From: Phycisphaerae bacterium | GTDB lineage: Bacteria > Planctomycetota > Phycisphaerae > Phycisphaerales > SM1A02 | Reading direction: 5' to 3' | Assembly (NCBI GenBank): GCA_016873275.1 | Contig: VGXO01000003.1 | Location: 1-64,000, forward strand | DNA: 64,000 nt | Part shown: piece after piece, positions 43,516 to 52,593 of the stretch | How the letters are laid out: each line of letters opens with the position of its first letter | How positions within the stretch are numbered: the first letter of the stretch is position 1 | Position numbers and translations under genes: made by a program | The notes under the pieces: model-generated | What the model saw: the letters and a program-made list of their open reading frames with translations, nothing else | Database searches by the model: none | Told to the model about the DNA's origin: nothing

Positions 43516-44691
43516 ATGATCGACCGGCTACGCCATCTCCGCACCATCGAGCGACTGCTGCGGTCGTTCCCGGCGGTCGCGCTGCTCGGCGCGCGACAGG
43601 TCGGCAAGACCACGCTCGCGACGCAGGTCGCCGATCGACGCCGAGGCCCCGCCCGCACCTTCGACCTCGAGTCCGACCGCGACCTGCGCCTGCTTTCGGA
43701 CCCCGAGCCGATCCTCTCGGCCCTGCGGGGTCTCGTGATCGTCGACGAGGTGCAGCGGCTGCCCTCCCTCTTCCCGCCCCTGCGTCCGCTTCTCGATCGC
43801 CGGCCGCTGCCCGCGCGGTTCCTGCTGCTCGGGAGCGCCTCGCCGGAGGTCGCCACCCGCGGCAGCGAGAGCCTCGCCGGGCGCCTCGCGTTCCACGAGC
43901 TCGACGGGCTCGCGCTCGACGAGGTGGGCGGCTCCGCCTGGCGACGCCTGTGGCTGCGCGGCGGATTCCCGCGCTCCTTCACCGCGCGGTCCGACGCCGC
44001 GAGCCTCGAGTGGCGCGAGGCGTTCCTGCGGACCTACCTCGAGCGCGATCTGCTCGATGTGGGCCTGCGCATGCCGCCCGCAGAGCTGCGGCGGTTCTGG
44101 CAGATGCTGGCGCACTGGCATGGGCAGCGCTGGAACGCCGCGGAGTTCGCCCGAGCCTTCGGCACCGCGGAGGCGACGGTGCGCCGCTGGCTGGAGACGC
44201 TCGAGGGCTTCTTCGCGATCAGAATCCTCCGGCCGTGGGCGGCGTCGATCGCCAAGCGGCAGGTGAAGGCGCCCAAGGTCTACATCCGCGACTGCGGCAT
44301 GCTCCATTCGCTGCTCGGCGTCGGGACGCTCGAGGATCTGCGGGAGCGGCCGCAGGTCGGTGCATCCTTCGAGGGATTCGTCATCGAGCAGGCGATCCAG
44401 CTGCTCGGAGCCCGCGGCGCGGAGTGCCACCACTGGGCGACCCCGCAGGGGGCCGAACTCGACCTCCTCGTCGCCCGCGGCGATCGCCGGATCGGCGTCG
44501 AGGTCAAGTGCACGCAGGCGCCGAGCGTCACGCGCTCGATGGAGATCGCGATGGCGGACCTCCGGCTCGAGAAGCTCTGGGTGGTGCACCAGGGCGAGGA
44601 CCGCTTCGAGATGCGTCCGGGCATCGAGGCGCTCCCCGTGTCGGCGCTCGAGGCGATCGCGGCGCCGGCAGCGAAGCGCCGCGCGACCTGA
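43516..44691 (+). CDS. ATP-binding protein, AAA_14/DUF4143 family
   Basis: A 391-aa protein. The N-terminal AAA-type ATPase has Walker A GARQVGKTT (residues 25-33) and Walker B GLVIVDEVQ (72-80), with sensor-like LLGSAS. The C-terminal DUF4143-like part contains RTYLERDLLDVG, the PKVYIRDCGMLHSLLG block, and a nuclease-like core ELDLLVARGDRRIGVEVKC. That E-x-D...ExK arrangement matches the PD-(D/E)xK fold often attached to this family. Members are patchily distributed and have been suggested to act in defence or toxin-like roles; function is unproven. Flanked by a palindrome and a repeat cluster, it may be horizontally acquired. Confidence 0.88.
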   Translation: MIDRLRHLRTIERLLRSFPAVALLGARQVGKTTLATQVADRRRGPARTFDLESDRDLRLLSDPEPILSALRGLVIVDEVQRLPSLFPPLRPLLDRRPLPARFLLLGSASPEVATRGSESLAGRLAFHELDGLALDEVGGSAWRRLWLRGGFPRSFTARSDAASLEWREAFLRTYLERDLLDVGLRMPPAELRRFWQMLAHWHGQRWNAAEFARAFGTAEATVRRWLETLEGFFAIRILRPWAASIAKRQVKAPKVYIRDCGMLHSLLGVGTLEDLRERPQVGASFEGFVIEQAIQLLGARGAECHHWATPQGAELDLLVARGDRRIGVEVKCTQAPSVTRSMEIAMADLRLEKLWVVHQGEDRFEMRPGIEALPVSALEAIAAPAAKRRAT

Positions 44692-44855
44692 CCTCGTTCA
44701 TCGCTCGCCCTCACGCCTCTCGGACCGCGCGTGTCCTCGCCGCGACCCGAACCATCCACCATGCAGATCCGCCACTCCGTCCAACGCGCGATTGAGCCTC
44801 GCAACAGTTGATCGCGCAGTCGAACCACCACGGGCTCCATCGCGCCAACGGCGAC

Positions 44856-44946
44856 ACTCCTCCCCGGCGGAGCGCAGCGACTCAGGGGAGGTGCCGAGCG
44901 CAGCGAGGCGGAGGGGACGTGCGAACGCGGAAGGCGAACGCCGCGC
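44856..44946. repeat. 91-bp dispersed repeat, copy 1
   Basis: It begins ACTCCTCCCCGGCGGAGCGC, which contains a CTCCCCGGCGGAG hairpin-like core. It continues with CAGGGGAGGTGCCGAG, AGCGAGGCGGAGGGGACGT and ends near CGCCGCGC. A second copy lies 290 bp downstream with few differences. The two halves (GGAGCGCAGCGAC and GAGCGCAGCGAGGCGGAG) are related to each other, as in widespread GC-rich intergenic repeats. Confidence 0.75.
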
Positions 44947-45145
44947 GATCACGCCAACTCCGATTCGCTCGAAAGCGCGATGGTCGCCTCCCGACTCACG
45001 ACGGCCCCTCCGTCTCGCTCGCTGCGCTCGCGGGCCACCTCCCCGCGACTGCGTCGCGAGGAGTATTTTCATCCAACGCGCGATCGAACGACGCGACGCT
45101 CGTTCGCGCGAACAGACCACGCCACGCTCATTCGCGCGAACAGCG

Positions 45146-45236
45146 GAACTCCTCCCCGGCGGAGCGCAGCGACGCGGGGGAGGTGCCGAGCTCAGCGAGG
45201 CGGAGGGGACGTACGGACGCGGAAGGCGAACTCCGC
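45146..45236. repeat. 91-bp dispersed repeat, copy 2
   Basis: Same sequence as the copy at 44856 with a handful of substitutions (ACGCGGGGGAGG instead of ACTCAGGGGAGG, CGAGCTCAGCG instead of CGAGCGCAGCG). Its 3' part runs into the 47-bp tandem array. Confidence 0.75.
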
Positions 45237-45303
45237 GCTCAGCGAGGCGGAGGGGACGTACGAACGCAGGAGGCGAACTCCGCGCTCAGCGAGGCGGAGG
45301 GGA
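45189..45303. repeat. 47-bp tandem repeat, about 2.4 copies
   Basis: Units begin with CTCAGCGAGGCGGAGGGGA at 45189, 45236 and 45283. Units 1 and 2 differ at about three positions; the third is cut after about 20 bp. The unit equals the 3' half of the 91-bp repeat, so the array arose by local amplification of that half. The period is not a multiple of three, which argues against a coding role. Confidence 0.85.
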
Positions 45304-45379
45304 TGCACGCGCTCGGCTGCGATCGACGAGACCCGCGTCGCGTGTCGCGCGTCGTGCGAGACCGGGCGCCTTGGCAGGT

Positions 45380-46576
45380 TCAGATCGCCTTCACGATCTC
45401 GACGAGGCTCTCCGCGACGTGCTGCCGCTGCGCCTCGGTGAGGTCGGGGTAGATCGGGATCGCGATCGTCTCGAGCGCCGCCCGCTCGGCGTGCGGCAGC
45501 ACGCCCGGCTCGTAGCCGAGGTGCTTGAAGCACTCCTGCATGTGGAGCGGCAGCGGGTAGTAGATCTCGGTGCCGATCTTCCGCGCCGACAGCTCCTTGC
45601 GCACCGCGTCGCGGTGCGCCGCGGGGACGCGGACCACGTACTGGTTGTAGATGTGCCGGGCGCCCCTCGCCGCGGGCTTCGGGAAGCGAAGCGGCAAGCC
45701 GCCCGCATCGACCGGCACGTCGCTCGCCGCGCCGCCCGCCTCGGTGAAGAAGGCGTCGTAGAACGCCGCGTTCTTCTGGCGACCCGCGGTCCATGCGTCG
45801 AGATGGCGGAGCTTCACCGAGAGGACCGCGGCCTGCAGCGCGTCGAGCCGCGAGTTCATCCCGACCTCGGCGTGGTAGTACTTCGGCTCCATGCCGTGGT
45901 TCCGCAGTCGACCCATCCGCGCCGCAAGGTCGGCGTCGTTGGTGGTCATGAGCCCGCCGTCGCCGAAGCCGCCGAGGTTCTTGCTCGGGAAGAAGCTGAA
46001 GGTGCCGATCGCGCCGCGGTTGCCGACGCGGATCCCGTCGCGGTCCTCGGTGCCGAGCGCCTGCGCGGCGTCCTCGACGACCGGCACGCCCTTCGCCTTC
46101 GCGATCGCGAGGACCCGGTCGAGGTCCACCGACTGCCCGAAGAGGTGGACCGGCATGATCGCCTTCACCTTGCGGAAGTTCGGGCAGGCGAAAGCCCGCT
46201 CGAGGCTCTCCGGGCACATGTTGTAGGTGGCGGGATCGACGTCCACGAAGACCGGCTTCGCCCCGAGGCGATGCACGCTGCCGGCGGTCGCGAAGAAGGT
46301 GTAGGTCGGGCAGATGACCTGATCGCCGGGTCCGATGCCGAGCGCCTGCAGGGCGAGCAGGATCGCGTCGGAGCCGTTCGCGCAGCCGACCGCGAAGCGC
46401 GAGCGGTTGTAGCGGGCGACCTCCTCCTCGAACGCCGACACCCGCGGACCCATGATGAAGTACTGGCTCTCGACGACGTCGCGGAGCACCGGCTCGATCT
46501 CGTGGCGGATGGTGGCGTACTGCGCCTTCAGGTCGAGGAGGGGAACTTCAATCACGGCGGTCGCGGCTCCGGGCAT
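45380..46576 (-). CDS. DegT/DnrJ/EryC1/StrS-family sugar aminotransferase
   Basis: A 398-aa PLP enzyme that aminates keto-sugar nucleotides for surface glycans or LPS. Family blocks are VPLLDLKAQYATIRHEIEPV, GCANGSDAILLALQALGIGPGD, TYTFFATAGSVHRLGAKPVFVD and VVEDAAQALG. The Schiff-base Lys lies in FSFFPSKNLGGFGDGG. RHIYNQYVVRVP and IGTEIYYPLPLHMQECF fit the C-terminal domain. No nucleotide-sugar dehydratase or acetyltransferase is adjacent, so the exact sugar is unknown. The 3' end faces the repeat cluster. Confidence 0.93.
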   Translation of the reverse strand: MPGAATAVIEVPLLDLKAQYATIRHEIEPVLRDVVESQYFIMGPRVSAFEEEVARYNRSRFAVGCANGSDAILLALQALGIGPGDQVICPTYTFFATAGSVHRLGAKPVFVDVDPATYNMCPESLERAFACPNFRKVKAIMPVHLFGQSVDLDRVLAIAKAKGVPVVEDAAQALGTEDRDGIRVGNRGAIGTFSFFPSKNLGGFGDGGLMTTNDADLAARMGRLRNHGMEPKYYHAEVGMNSRLDALQAAVLSVKLRHLDAWTAGRQKNAAFYDAFFTEAGGAASDVPVDAGGLPLRFPKPAARGARHIYNQYVVRVPAAHRDAVRKELSARKIGTEIYYPLPLHMQECFKHLGYEPGVLPHAERAALETIAIPIYPDLTEAQRQHVAESLVEIVKAI

Positions 46577-46693
46577 GGAAGCGTCTCGGGGAGGGAAATC
46601 AGGGCGGAAGCGGAGAGTCTATCGGCGCCGATCCTCCCGCCCAAGCAGGTGCTCGCGAGTCCCTCCGCGCGGGCGAGTTCGCCGGCGATCCAC

Positions 46694-47149
46694 CTACCGC
46701 CCGGTGCTGCCGAATCCCCCGCTGCCGCGGGCGGTCGCGTCGAGCTCGGCGACCTCCTCGATCCGTGCCCGCGCGACCGGGCACAGCACCGCCTGGGCGA
46801 TCCGCATGCCCGGCTCGACGGTGAAGGGCATCTTGCCCAGATTGATGAGGGGCACCTTCACCTCGCCGCGGTAGTCGGCGTCGATCGTGCCGGGCGCGTT
46901 CGGCATCGAGATTCCGAACTTGGTCGCGAGCCCGCTGCGCGGCCGCACCTGCAGCTCGAACCCCGGCGGAAACGCGACCGCGAAGCCGCAGGCGACGAGG
47001 AGGATCTCGCCCGGCTCGATCACCACCGGCGAGGCGAGCGCGGCATGCAGGTCCATGCCCGCCGCGTGCTCGGACTGGTAGGCGGGAATCGTCGCGAGCG
47101 GCGAGAGTCGCTTGATTCGGAGGACTGCCTCGCGAGGTCGGTCGTGCAC
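46694..47149 (-). CDS. dut: dUTP diphosphatase
   Basis: Dut hydrolyses dUTP to dUMP and pyrophosphate, keeping uracil out of DNA and feeding dTMP synthesis. The 151-aa trimeric-type protein has all five motifs: [45 protein letters not shown] and the C-terminal P-loop-like [10 protein letters not shown]. The length and motifs are complete. It lies between the aminotransferase and bcp in the same direction, separated by gaps of 117 and 66 bp. Confidence 0.96.
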   Translation of the reverse strand: MHDRPREAVLRIKRLSPLATIPAYQSEHAAGMDLHAALASPVVIEPGEILLVACGFAVAFPPGFELQVRPRSGLATKFGISMPNAPGTIDADYRGEVKVPLINLGKMPFTVEPGMRIAQAVLCPVARARIEEVAELDATARGSGGFGSTGR

Positions 47150-47215
47150 GCCGCGAGTGTACGGGACCGCGACCCGTCACCGACCGCGCGGTCAATGACG
47201 ATCAGCCCTCGTCAC

Positions 47216-47707
47216 TCAGCCCTTCCCAAGCGCCTTCACCGCCGCGAGCACTTCCTCGGCGTGGCCGGGCACCTTCACGTTGTCCCAGCGCTGCGCGACC
47301 TTGCCCGCAGCGTCGATCAGGTAGGTCGTCCGCACGACGCCCATGTACTTGCGGCCGTACATCGACTTCTCCTGCCAGACGCCGTACTTCACGCAGATCG
47401 CCGGCTCGCCGCCCTCGGGGGCGACGTCGGCGAGCAGCGTGAAGTTCAGGTCGTGCTTCGCGATGAACTTCTGGTGGCTCCGCTCGTCGTCCGGGCTGAC
47501 GCCGAGGATCACCGCCTTCAGCTTCGAGAAGTCGGGACGAAGGTCGCGGAAGTCGCACGCCTCCGCGGTGCAGCCGGAGGTGTCGTCCTTGGGATAGAAG
47601 TAGAGGACGACCGGCTTCCCCGCGAAGCCGCTCAGGCGATGCGTGGTGCCGTCCTGGTCCTTCGCGGAGAACGCGGGCGCCTTCTTGCCGGGTTCGATCA
47701 CGGGCAT
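47216..47707 (-). CDS. bcp: Thioredoxin-dependent thiol peroxidase (BCP-type peroxiredoxin)
   Basis: A 163-aa atypical 2-Cys or 1-Cys peroxiredoxin that reduces peroxides. The active site is YPKDDTSGCTAEACDFRD, with the peroxidatic Cys in SGCT and the second Cys five residues later, as in E. coli BCP. VILGVSPDDERSHQKF and the conserved Arg in VVRTTYLID are present. It is cytoplasmic. ATG 47707 matches the family N-terminus. Confidence 0.95.
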   Translation of the reverse strand: MPVIEPGKKAPAFSAKDQDGTTHRLSGFAGKPVVLYFYPKDDTSGCTAEACDFRDLRPDFSKLKAVILGVSPDDERSHQKFIAKHDLNFTLLADVAPEGGEPAICVKYGVWQEKSMYGRKYMGVVRTTYLIDAAGKVAQRWDNVKVPGHAEEVLAAVKALGKG

Positions 47708-47748
47708 GGGTGGGTCTCGGGGGTGGCCATGAAATCAGCGATGGGATC

Positions 47749-48126
47749 TCAGTCGGGAGTTCGACGAATCGGCAGGATTCGAATTCGTGCGGCGTGCCGA
47801 TCGATCGTGACGAGAGCGCCTTGCTCCAGCTCGGCGCGCGTCGCTTGGACCATGTCCACGACGAAGTCGCCGGCTTCCTCCGGCATGACGACGCCACCCC
47901 GAATCTGAATCACGCTCGGCCCAAGCTCGCCCGTGAGTGCCAGTGCGATGCCGAAGTCGAGATCGTGGGTCATGACCGTCATGCCATGACGGCGGGCGTA
48001 CTCCATGACGACACGATCGGGCGCGTCGTGCGCTCCGACCGCGGACCAGTGCTCGACTGTGAACCCGTGAGACGACAAGAACGACACCCAATCGGGTGAC
48101 AGGTTCATGTCGAGCAGCAGTCTCAT
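47749..48126 (-). CDS. DUF5615-like PIN-fold protein, candidate toxin
   Basis: A 125-aa protein. MRLLLDMNLSPDWVSFLSSHG and VMTHDLDFGIALALTG are the characteristic DUF5615 blocks: an Asp after the first strand and a central DxDF resembling PIN-domain metal ligands. Members pair with DUF433 proteins and are thought to act like VapC-type ribonucleases; activity is unproven here. Its ATG overlaps the stop of the upstream DUF433 gene (ATGA), as in a toxin-antitoxin operon. Confidence 0.85.
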   Translation of the reverse strand: MRLLLDMNLSPDWVSFLSSHGFTVEHWSAVGAHDAPDRVVMEYARRHGMTVMTHDLDFGIALALTGELGPSVIQIRGGVVMPEEAGDFVVDMVQATRAELEQGALVTIDRHAARIRILPIRRTPD

Positions 48127-48368
48127 GGCCTGACCAGAGGCAGATCCATCTCCTCGCTCCGCCACGCCGCGTATGCCAGCGCCGCTCGAACGTCATCGCG
48201 CTCGAGATACGGGTACGCCGCGAGGACCGCATCCTCCGTGCGACCGCTCGCCAGCAGTCCGACGACCGTCCCCACCGTGACCCGCATGCCGCGAATGCAA
48301 GGCCGACCGCCCATCACGTGTGGATCACGCGTGATTCGTCGAAGCAGTTCGGCAGTCGGATCGGTCAT
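48123..48368 (-). CDS. DUF433-family protein, candidate antitoxin
   Basis: An 81-aa protein with the family core ITRDPHVMGGRPCIRGMRVTVGTVVGLLASG and YPYLERDDVRAALAYAAWRSEE. The first half resembles a winged-helix-like VapB/DUF433 domain expected to bind its own promoter. It precedes and overlaps the DUF5615 gene, the usual antitoxin-first order. It lies 21 bp downstream of the oppD stop on the same strand. Confidence 0.88.
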   Translation of the reverse strand: MTDPTAELLRRITRDPHVMGGRPCIRGMRVTVGTVVGLLASGRTEDAVLAAYPYLERDDVRAALAYAAWRSEEMDLPLVRP

Positions 48369-48389
48369 CGGATAACTCCGGCGATTCGC

Positions 48390-49502
48390 TCACCCGCGGT
48401 CGTCGCGGCGGTACGCGAGGTCGGGACGCCGGCTCGCGCGCGACTCGAGGTGCCTCGAGCGCCAGCAGCCGACCCAGCGGTTCGGCTCGATCTCGTGCAG
48501 GCAGTACTCGTTGCGGTCGCGGGCGAGGTCGGGCATGACCTCCTTGGGGGTTGACGGCCACCACGGCACCACCCCGTCGCGGAAGCCGGGGAGCCTGCGG
48601 AACTCCTCCGCGTTGCCGACCACCTCCTCGACGGTGGTGAGGCGGTGGCGCCGGTCGCGGAGACCCGGGATCGAGTTGAAGAGCCCGCGGGTGTAGGGAT
48701 GGAGCGGGCGGTCGAAGAGCTCGAAGACGTTCGCGTACTCGACGACGCGACCGGCGTACATCACGCACACCACGTCGGCGTTCTCCGCGACGACGCCGAG
48801 GTTGTGGGTGATCAGCATGATCGCCATGCCGCGGGTCCGCTGCAGGTCGCGCAGGAGGTCGAGGATCTGCGCCTGGATCGTCACGTCGAGCGCGGTGGTG
48901 GGCTCGTCGGCGAGGAGGAGGTCCGGCTGGCAGGCGAGCGCCATCGCGATCATCACCCGCTGCCGCATGCCGCCGGAGAACTGGTGGGGATACGCCTTGA
49001 GCCGCTCCTCGGGCCGCGGGATCCCGACCTCCTTCATCGCCCGCACCGCGATCGACTCCGCCTCGTCGGCGCCGACCTTCTGGTGCAGCAGGATCGCCTC
49101 GATGATCTGGTCGCCGATCGTGTAGACCGGGTTCAGCGAGGTCATCGGCTCCTGGAAGATCATCGCGATCTGCCCGCCGCGGATCGCGAGCATCTCCGCC
49201 TCGCTGCGGCTGAGGAGGTCGCGCCCCTTGTAGAGGATCGAGCCGCGGTCGAAGCGTCCCGGCGGTCGCGGGATGAGCTGGAGGGCGCTCATCGCCGTCA
49301 CGCTCTTGCCGCAGCCGGACTCCCCCACCACCGCGAGGGTCTGCGCGGGATAGACGGTCATGTGGACGCCGTTCACCGCCTGGATGCGCGGACCGCCGGT
49401 CGAGTTGTCGAAGCTCACCGCGAGGTCCGCGACCTCCATCAGCGGCGCGGCGCGGTCGAGCCCGTCCCTCGCGGGAGCTGGATTCGTCGAGGTGGTGCTC
49501 AC
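48390..49502 (-). CDS. Peptide/nickel ABC transporter ATP-binding protein (OppD type)
   Basis: A 370-aa ATPase for an oligopeptide-type importer. Walker A is [10 protein letters not shown]-loop [10 protein letters not shown], signature [18 protein letters not shown], Walker [13 protein letters not shown] and switch [13 protein letters not shown]-terminal oligopeptide-HPY-like region ([16 protein letters not shown]) is present, with two late cysteines ([14 protein letters not shown]) that fit the Fe-S-binding tail of OppD/DppD proteins. GTG 49502 overlaps the permease stop (GTGA). No partner OppF ATPase is encoded nearby, so it may act as a homodimer. Confidence 0.92.
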   Translation of the reverse strand: MSTTSTNPAPARDGLDRAAPLMEVADLAVSFDNSTGGPRIQAVNGVHMTVYPAQTLAVVGESGCGKSVTAMSALQLIPRPPGRFDRGSILYKGRDLLSRSEAEMLAIRGGQIAMIFQEPMTSLNPVYTIGDQIIEAILLHQKVGADEAESIAVRAMKEVGIPRPEERLKAYPHQFSGGMRQRVMIAMALACQPDLLLADEPTTALDVTIQAQILDLLRDLQRTRGMAIMLITHNLGVVAENADVVCVMYAGRVVEYANVFELFDRPLHPYTRGLFNSIPGLRDRRHRLTTVEEVVGNAEEFRRLPGFRDGVVPWWPSTPKEVMPDLARDRNEYCLHEIEPNRWVGCWRSRHLESRASRRPDLAYRRDDRG

Positions 49503-50995
49503 GCCTGCGCCGCCTTTCGGAGCTTCGGGTCGATCGCGTCGCGGAGCGCCTCGCCGAGCAGGTTGTAGCCGAGCACCGTGAGGAAGATCGCCAGCCCCGG
49601 GAAGATCGCGAGCCACCACACGAAGGTGCCGGTGGTGTTCGTCGCGCTCGCGAGGAGCTTGCCCCAGCTCGCCTGCCCCTCGGGACCGAGCCCGAGGAAG
49701 CTGAGCGTTGCCTCGGCGAGGATCGCCGCGGCGACCGCGAACGAGGCGTCGACGAGGACCGGCGTCACCCCGTTGGGCAGCATGTGCTTGAAGAGGATCG
49801 AGCGGAGCGGCAGCCCCACCGCCCGCGCCGACTGCACGAAGTCCTGGCTTCGCAGGCGCAGGAACTCGGCGCGGATGAACCGCGCGGCGCCGGTCCAGCT
49901 GACGCAGCCGATGATCGCCATCATCACGTAGGTGTTCCGCGGCAGCACCGCCGCCGCGACGATCAGCAGGAAGAGGACGGGGATCGCCATGAACACCTCG
50001 ACCACGCGGTAGAGGAGGAGGTCGACCTTGCCGCCGAAGTAGCCCATGAGCGAGCCGATGGTCACGCCGATCACCACCGCGATGCCGGTCGAGACGAGCC
50101 CGACCGAGATCGACAGCCGGCAGGCGTGCAGCATCTGGCTCATCACGTCGCGACCGACCGCGTCGGAGCCCATCACGAAGGTCCGCTCGCCGAAGCCGCC
50201 CTCGACGCCCAGCTTCTCGCCGATCGGGAGCCCCGGCTTGACGAGGTAGAGGTCGCTCCGCGACTGGTTCGGCGACCACGGCACCAGCGTCCAGACGTTC
50301 CGCATCGAGCCCGCCTGCTCCCGCTCGATGAAGGCGTCGTGGTCGACGAGCGGATCGACCCAGCGGTCGGCGACGAGCATCGAGGCGGCGACGCCGACGA
50401 GGAGCACCGCGAGCAGCCGCCCGAGCCACGCGTCGCAGGTCGGGATCAGCGCCGCGAGGATGGTGAAGAGGAGCCCGAGCGCCGTTGCGGCGGCGGTCGG
50501 GAACCACTCCTCCCGTCCCCACTCGAGCGCCCACGCCGGCGGGTTCGCCCCGCGGACCCACGCGGAGATCCCGGCGCCGATCGCGACGATGAAGCCCGCC
50601 TGCAGCGCCGCCACGATGAGCATCGCCAGCCGCGTCGAGCGGGGAATGCCGAGCGGCAGCGCCATCCACGGCACGCCGACCACCGCGCCGACGATGAGGA
50701 GCAGGTCCGCCGAGGTGAGGTTCTCCCAGAGCGGGCTCCACGCCGCCTCCACCGAGCCGTCCGGGGCGAGCTCCTCCGTCCACAGCGGGAGCCCGTTCGC
50801 GATGAGCGGGCTGAACACCGCGAAGAAGGCGACGATCGAGATCCAGACGAGCGCGAGCATCGCGCCGCGGCGGCGGAGCACCCGGCTCCAGGCGTCCTCC
50901 CAGAAGCCCTTCGCCTCGACCGCGCCGATCCCGCGCATGAGGTCCACGCCGGTGACGGCGTCGGGCATCGGGTTCTTCTCGGCGAGGTCGGGCAT
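49499..50995 (-). CDS. OppC-type permease with a large N-terminal membrane insert
   Basis: A 498-aa permease. The C-terminal 250 residues are a standard OppC/DppC core: [21 protein letters not shown], the EAA-like loop [27 protein letters not shown], and SFLGLG. Between the first helix ([22 protein letters not shown]) and this core lie about 200 extra residues with four or five helices ([32 protein letters not shown] and others). Typical OppC is about 300 aa. It follows oppB after 8 bp and is coupled to the ATPase. Confidence 0.9.
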   Translation of the reverse strand: MPDLAEKNPMPDAVTGVDLMRGIGAVEAKGFWEDAWSRVLRRRGAMLALVWISIVAFFAVFSPLIANGLPLWTEELAPDGSVEAAWSPLWENLTSADLLLIVGAVVGVPWMALPLGIPRSTRLAMLIVAALQAGFIVAIGAGISAWVRGANPPAWALEWGREEWFPTAAATALGLLFTILAALIPTCDAWLGRLLAVLLVGVAASMLVADRWVDPLVDHDAFIEREQAGSMRNVWTLVPWSPNQSRSDLYLVKPGLPIGEKLGVEGGFGERTFVMGSDAVGRDVMSQMLHACRLSISVGLVSTGIAVVIGVTIGSLMGYFGGKVDLLLYRVVEVFMAIPVLFLLIVAAAVLPRNTYVMMAIIGCVSWTGAARFIRAEFLRLRSQDFVQSARAVGLPLRSILFKHMLPNGVTPVLVDASFAVAAAILAEATLSFLGLGPEGQASWGKLLASATNTTGTFVWWLAIFPGLAIFLTVLGYNLLGEALRDAIDPKLRKAAQA

Positions 50996-51003
50996 GGCGG
51001 GGA

Positions 51004-52545
51004 TCAGTCGTAGGAGACGCGGGGATCGGCGAGGGCGTAGAGGATGTCCGCGAGGAGGAGCGCGAGCAGGTTCACGCAGGCGATCATCAGGGTGTTGGCG
51101 AGGATCAGCTCGCGGTCGCGGAGGTTGATCGCCTCGATGATGAGGCTTCCCATCCCCGGCACCGAGAAGATCCGCTCGATGACGACCGAGCCCGCGAGCA
51201 TCGCGGGGAAGACGCTCACGAACATGGTGATCAGGGGCAGCAGGCTGTTCCGGAAGACGTGCCGGAGGATCACCGCCCGCGCGGGCACGCCCTTCGCGCG
51301 GGCGGTGCGGACGTAGTCGGCGCTCAGGTTGTCGAGCATCGCCGCGCGGGTCTGCTTGGCGAGCACCGCGAAGCCGCCGTAGACCAGGCACGCCACCGGC
51401 AGCGCGAGGTGCCAGAGGAGGTCGAGCAGGTAGCCGGGCTCGAGCGTGCCGTCGACGACGCGCGGCAGGTAGAGCATCGAGTCGGCGCCGCTGTCGTGGA
51501 GACCGCTCACCGGGAAGAGCCCGAGGTACTGCTTGTTCGCGAGGTAGCCGATCGCGAGCACGCCCGCCCAGACCGTGGGCACCGACCAGAGCGCGACGAA
51601 GAGGGCGCCGGTGCCGACGTCCACCCACGAGCCGCGACGCACCGCGGCGAGCATGCCGGTCGGGATCGCGATGAGGTAGATGACGGGGATCGCGAGGACG
51701 TTCAGGAGGATCGTCACCGGAAGCGCCGTCGCGATGAGGTCGAGCACCGGTCGACCGCGGCTGAAGGCGACGCCGAAGTCGGGCGCCGCGAGGCTCAGCG
51801 AGCCCGGGATGATCGGCACGCCCACCTCGGGGAAGGGTCTCGCGTCGAACGCCCGCCCGAGCCGAGCGCCCGCCGCCTCCGCCGCCTCGAGCGACTCGAG
51901 CGCCTGCAGCGCCGCCGCCTGCACCGGCTGCCAGCTCGGCGCCGCGTCGACCGGGTCATGGCGGGCGAGCACGCCCTCGACCGGCTTGCCGTCGGCGTCG
52001 ACGGCGCCGGCGATCCCGGTCTCCTCGGCGTAGGTCGCGACCGCGTCCTTCAGGCGCCGCGTCGCCGCCACGTAGGACGCCCGCGCCGCGGCATATGCAC
52101 GGGTCGCCGCCTTGTGCTCCTCGAGCACCTGCGCCTCGTCGAGGAGCGGTCCCGGCGGCGGCAGCGCGGCGAGGCGGGCCTTCGCCGCGTCGTCGAGCGC
52201 GAGGTCGGAGAACCACGAGTCCCCGAGGAACAGCGGCTTCACGTCCTTCGGAGGTCGGACCAGCTCGCCGGAGGGCGTGACCTGATCACGGGCGCCGAAC
52301 TTCACCGGGCTGATGCGGCCGAGCCACCGGGCGTACTGCATCAGCACCGGATCGTCGAGGCCGTAGCGGTCCTCGAGGTACGCCTCGAGCTGCGCCGCCT
52401 TGCTTGCCTCCATCTGACCGCCGCTCACCCGCAGGCTCGCCCCGATCCCGCCCGGCGAGAGCGCGATCAGCAGGAAGACGAGCAGCGTGATGCCGACGAG
52501 GGTCGGCAGCATCATCGCGAGTCGTCGGGCGATGTAGGAGAGCAT
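51004..52545 (-). CDS. OppB-type permease with a coiled-coil periplasmic insert
   Basis: A 513-aa permease; usual OppB proteins are about 310-340 aa. The N-terminal helix ([21 protein letters not shown]) and the C-terminal core with [30 protein letters not shown] and [18 protein letters not shown] are standard. Between them is a roughly 200-residue soluble insert with a helical, Ala-rich part ([32 protein letters not shown]) predicted as coiled coil and placed in the periplasm. It lies 48 bp downstream of the binding-protein gene and 8 bp before the OppC gene. Confidence 0.92.
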   Translation of the reverse strand: MLSYIARRLAMMLPTLVGITLLVFLLIALSPGGIGASLRVSGGQMEASKAAQLEAYLEDRYGLDDPVLMQYARWLGRISPVKFGARDQVTPSGELVRPPKDVKPLFLGDSWFSDLALDDAAKARLAALPPPGPLLDEAQVLEEHKAATRAYAAARASYVAATRRLKDAVATYAEETGIAGAVDADGKPVEGVLARHDPVDAAPSWQPVQAAALQALESLEAAEAAGARLGRAFDARPFPEVGVPIIPGSLSLAAPDFGVAFSRGRPVLDLIATALPVTILLNVLAIPVIYLIAIPTGMLAAVRRGSWVDVGTGALFVALWSVPTVWAGVLAIGYLANKQYLGLFPVSGLHDSGADSMLYLPRVVDGTLEPGYLLDLLWHLALPVACLVYGGFAVLAKQTRAAMLDNLSADYVRTARAKGVPARAVILRHVFRNSLLPLITMFVSVFPAMLAGSVVIERIFSVPGMGSLIIEAINLRDRELILANTLMIACVNLLALLLADILYALADPRVSYD

Positions 52546-52593
52546 CGATCGGGCGTCCGCGGGGTCGAGTCGGCGTCTCGGTCGTCGGGCGGC

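Larger units (their letters stand above)
44692..45379. other. 688-bp intergenic repeat cluster
   Basis: No gene is supported between the ATPase and the aminotransferase. The half-palindrome CCATGCAGATCC lies at 44759-44770. Two copies of a 91-bp repeat (44856 and 45146), a 47-bp tandem repeat (45189-45303) and scattered short duplicates (TCCAACGCGCGAT near 44778 and 45070; TTCGCGCGAACAG twice between 45100 and 45144) fill most of it. Open frames crossing the region on both strands are Arg/Ser rich and change with each repeat copy. Confidence 0.7.

Noticed and set aside
44808-45452. Short coding frames in the repeat cluster after the ATPase
   Set aside because: They change character with each repeat copy, the tandem period is 47 bp (not a multiple of three), and no ribosome site or domain is seen.
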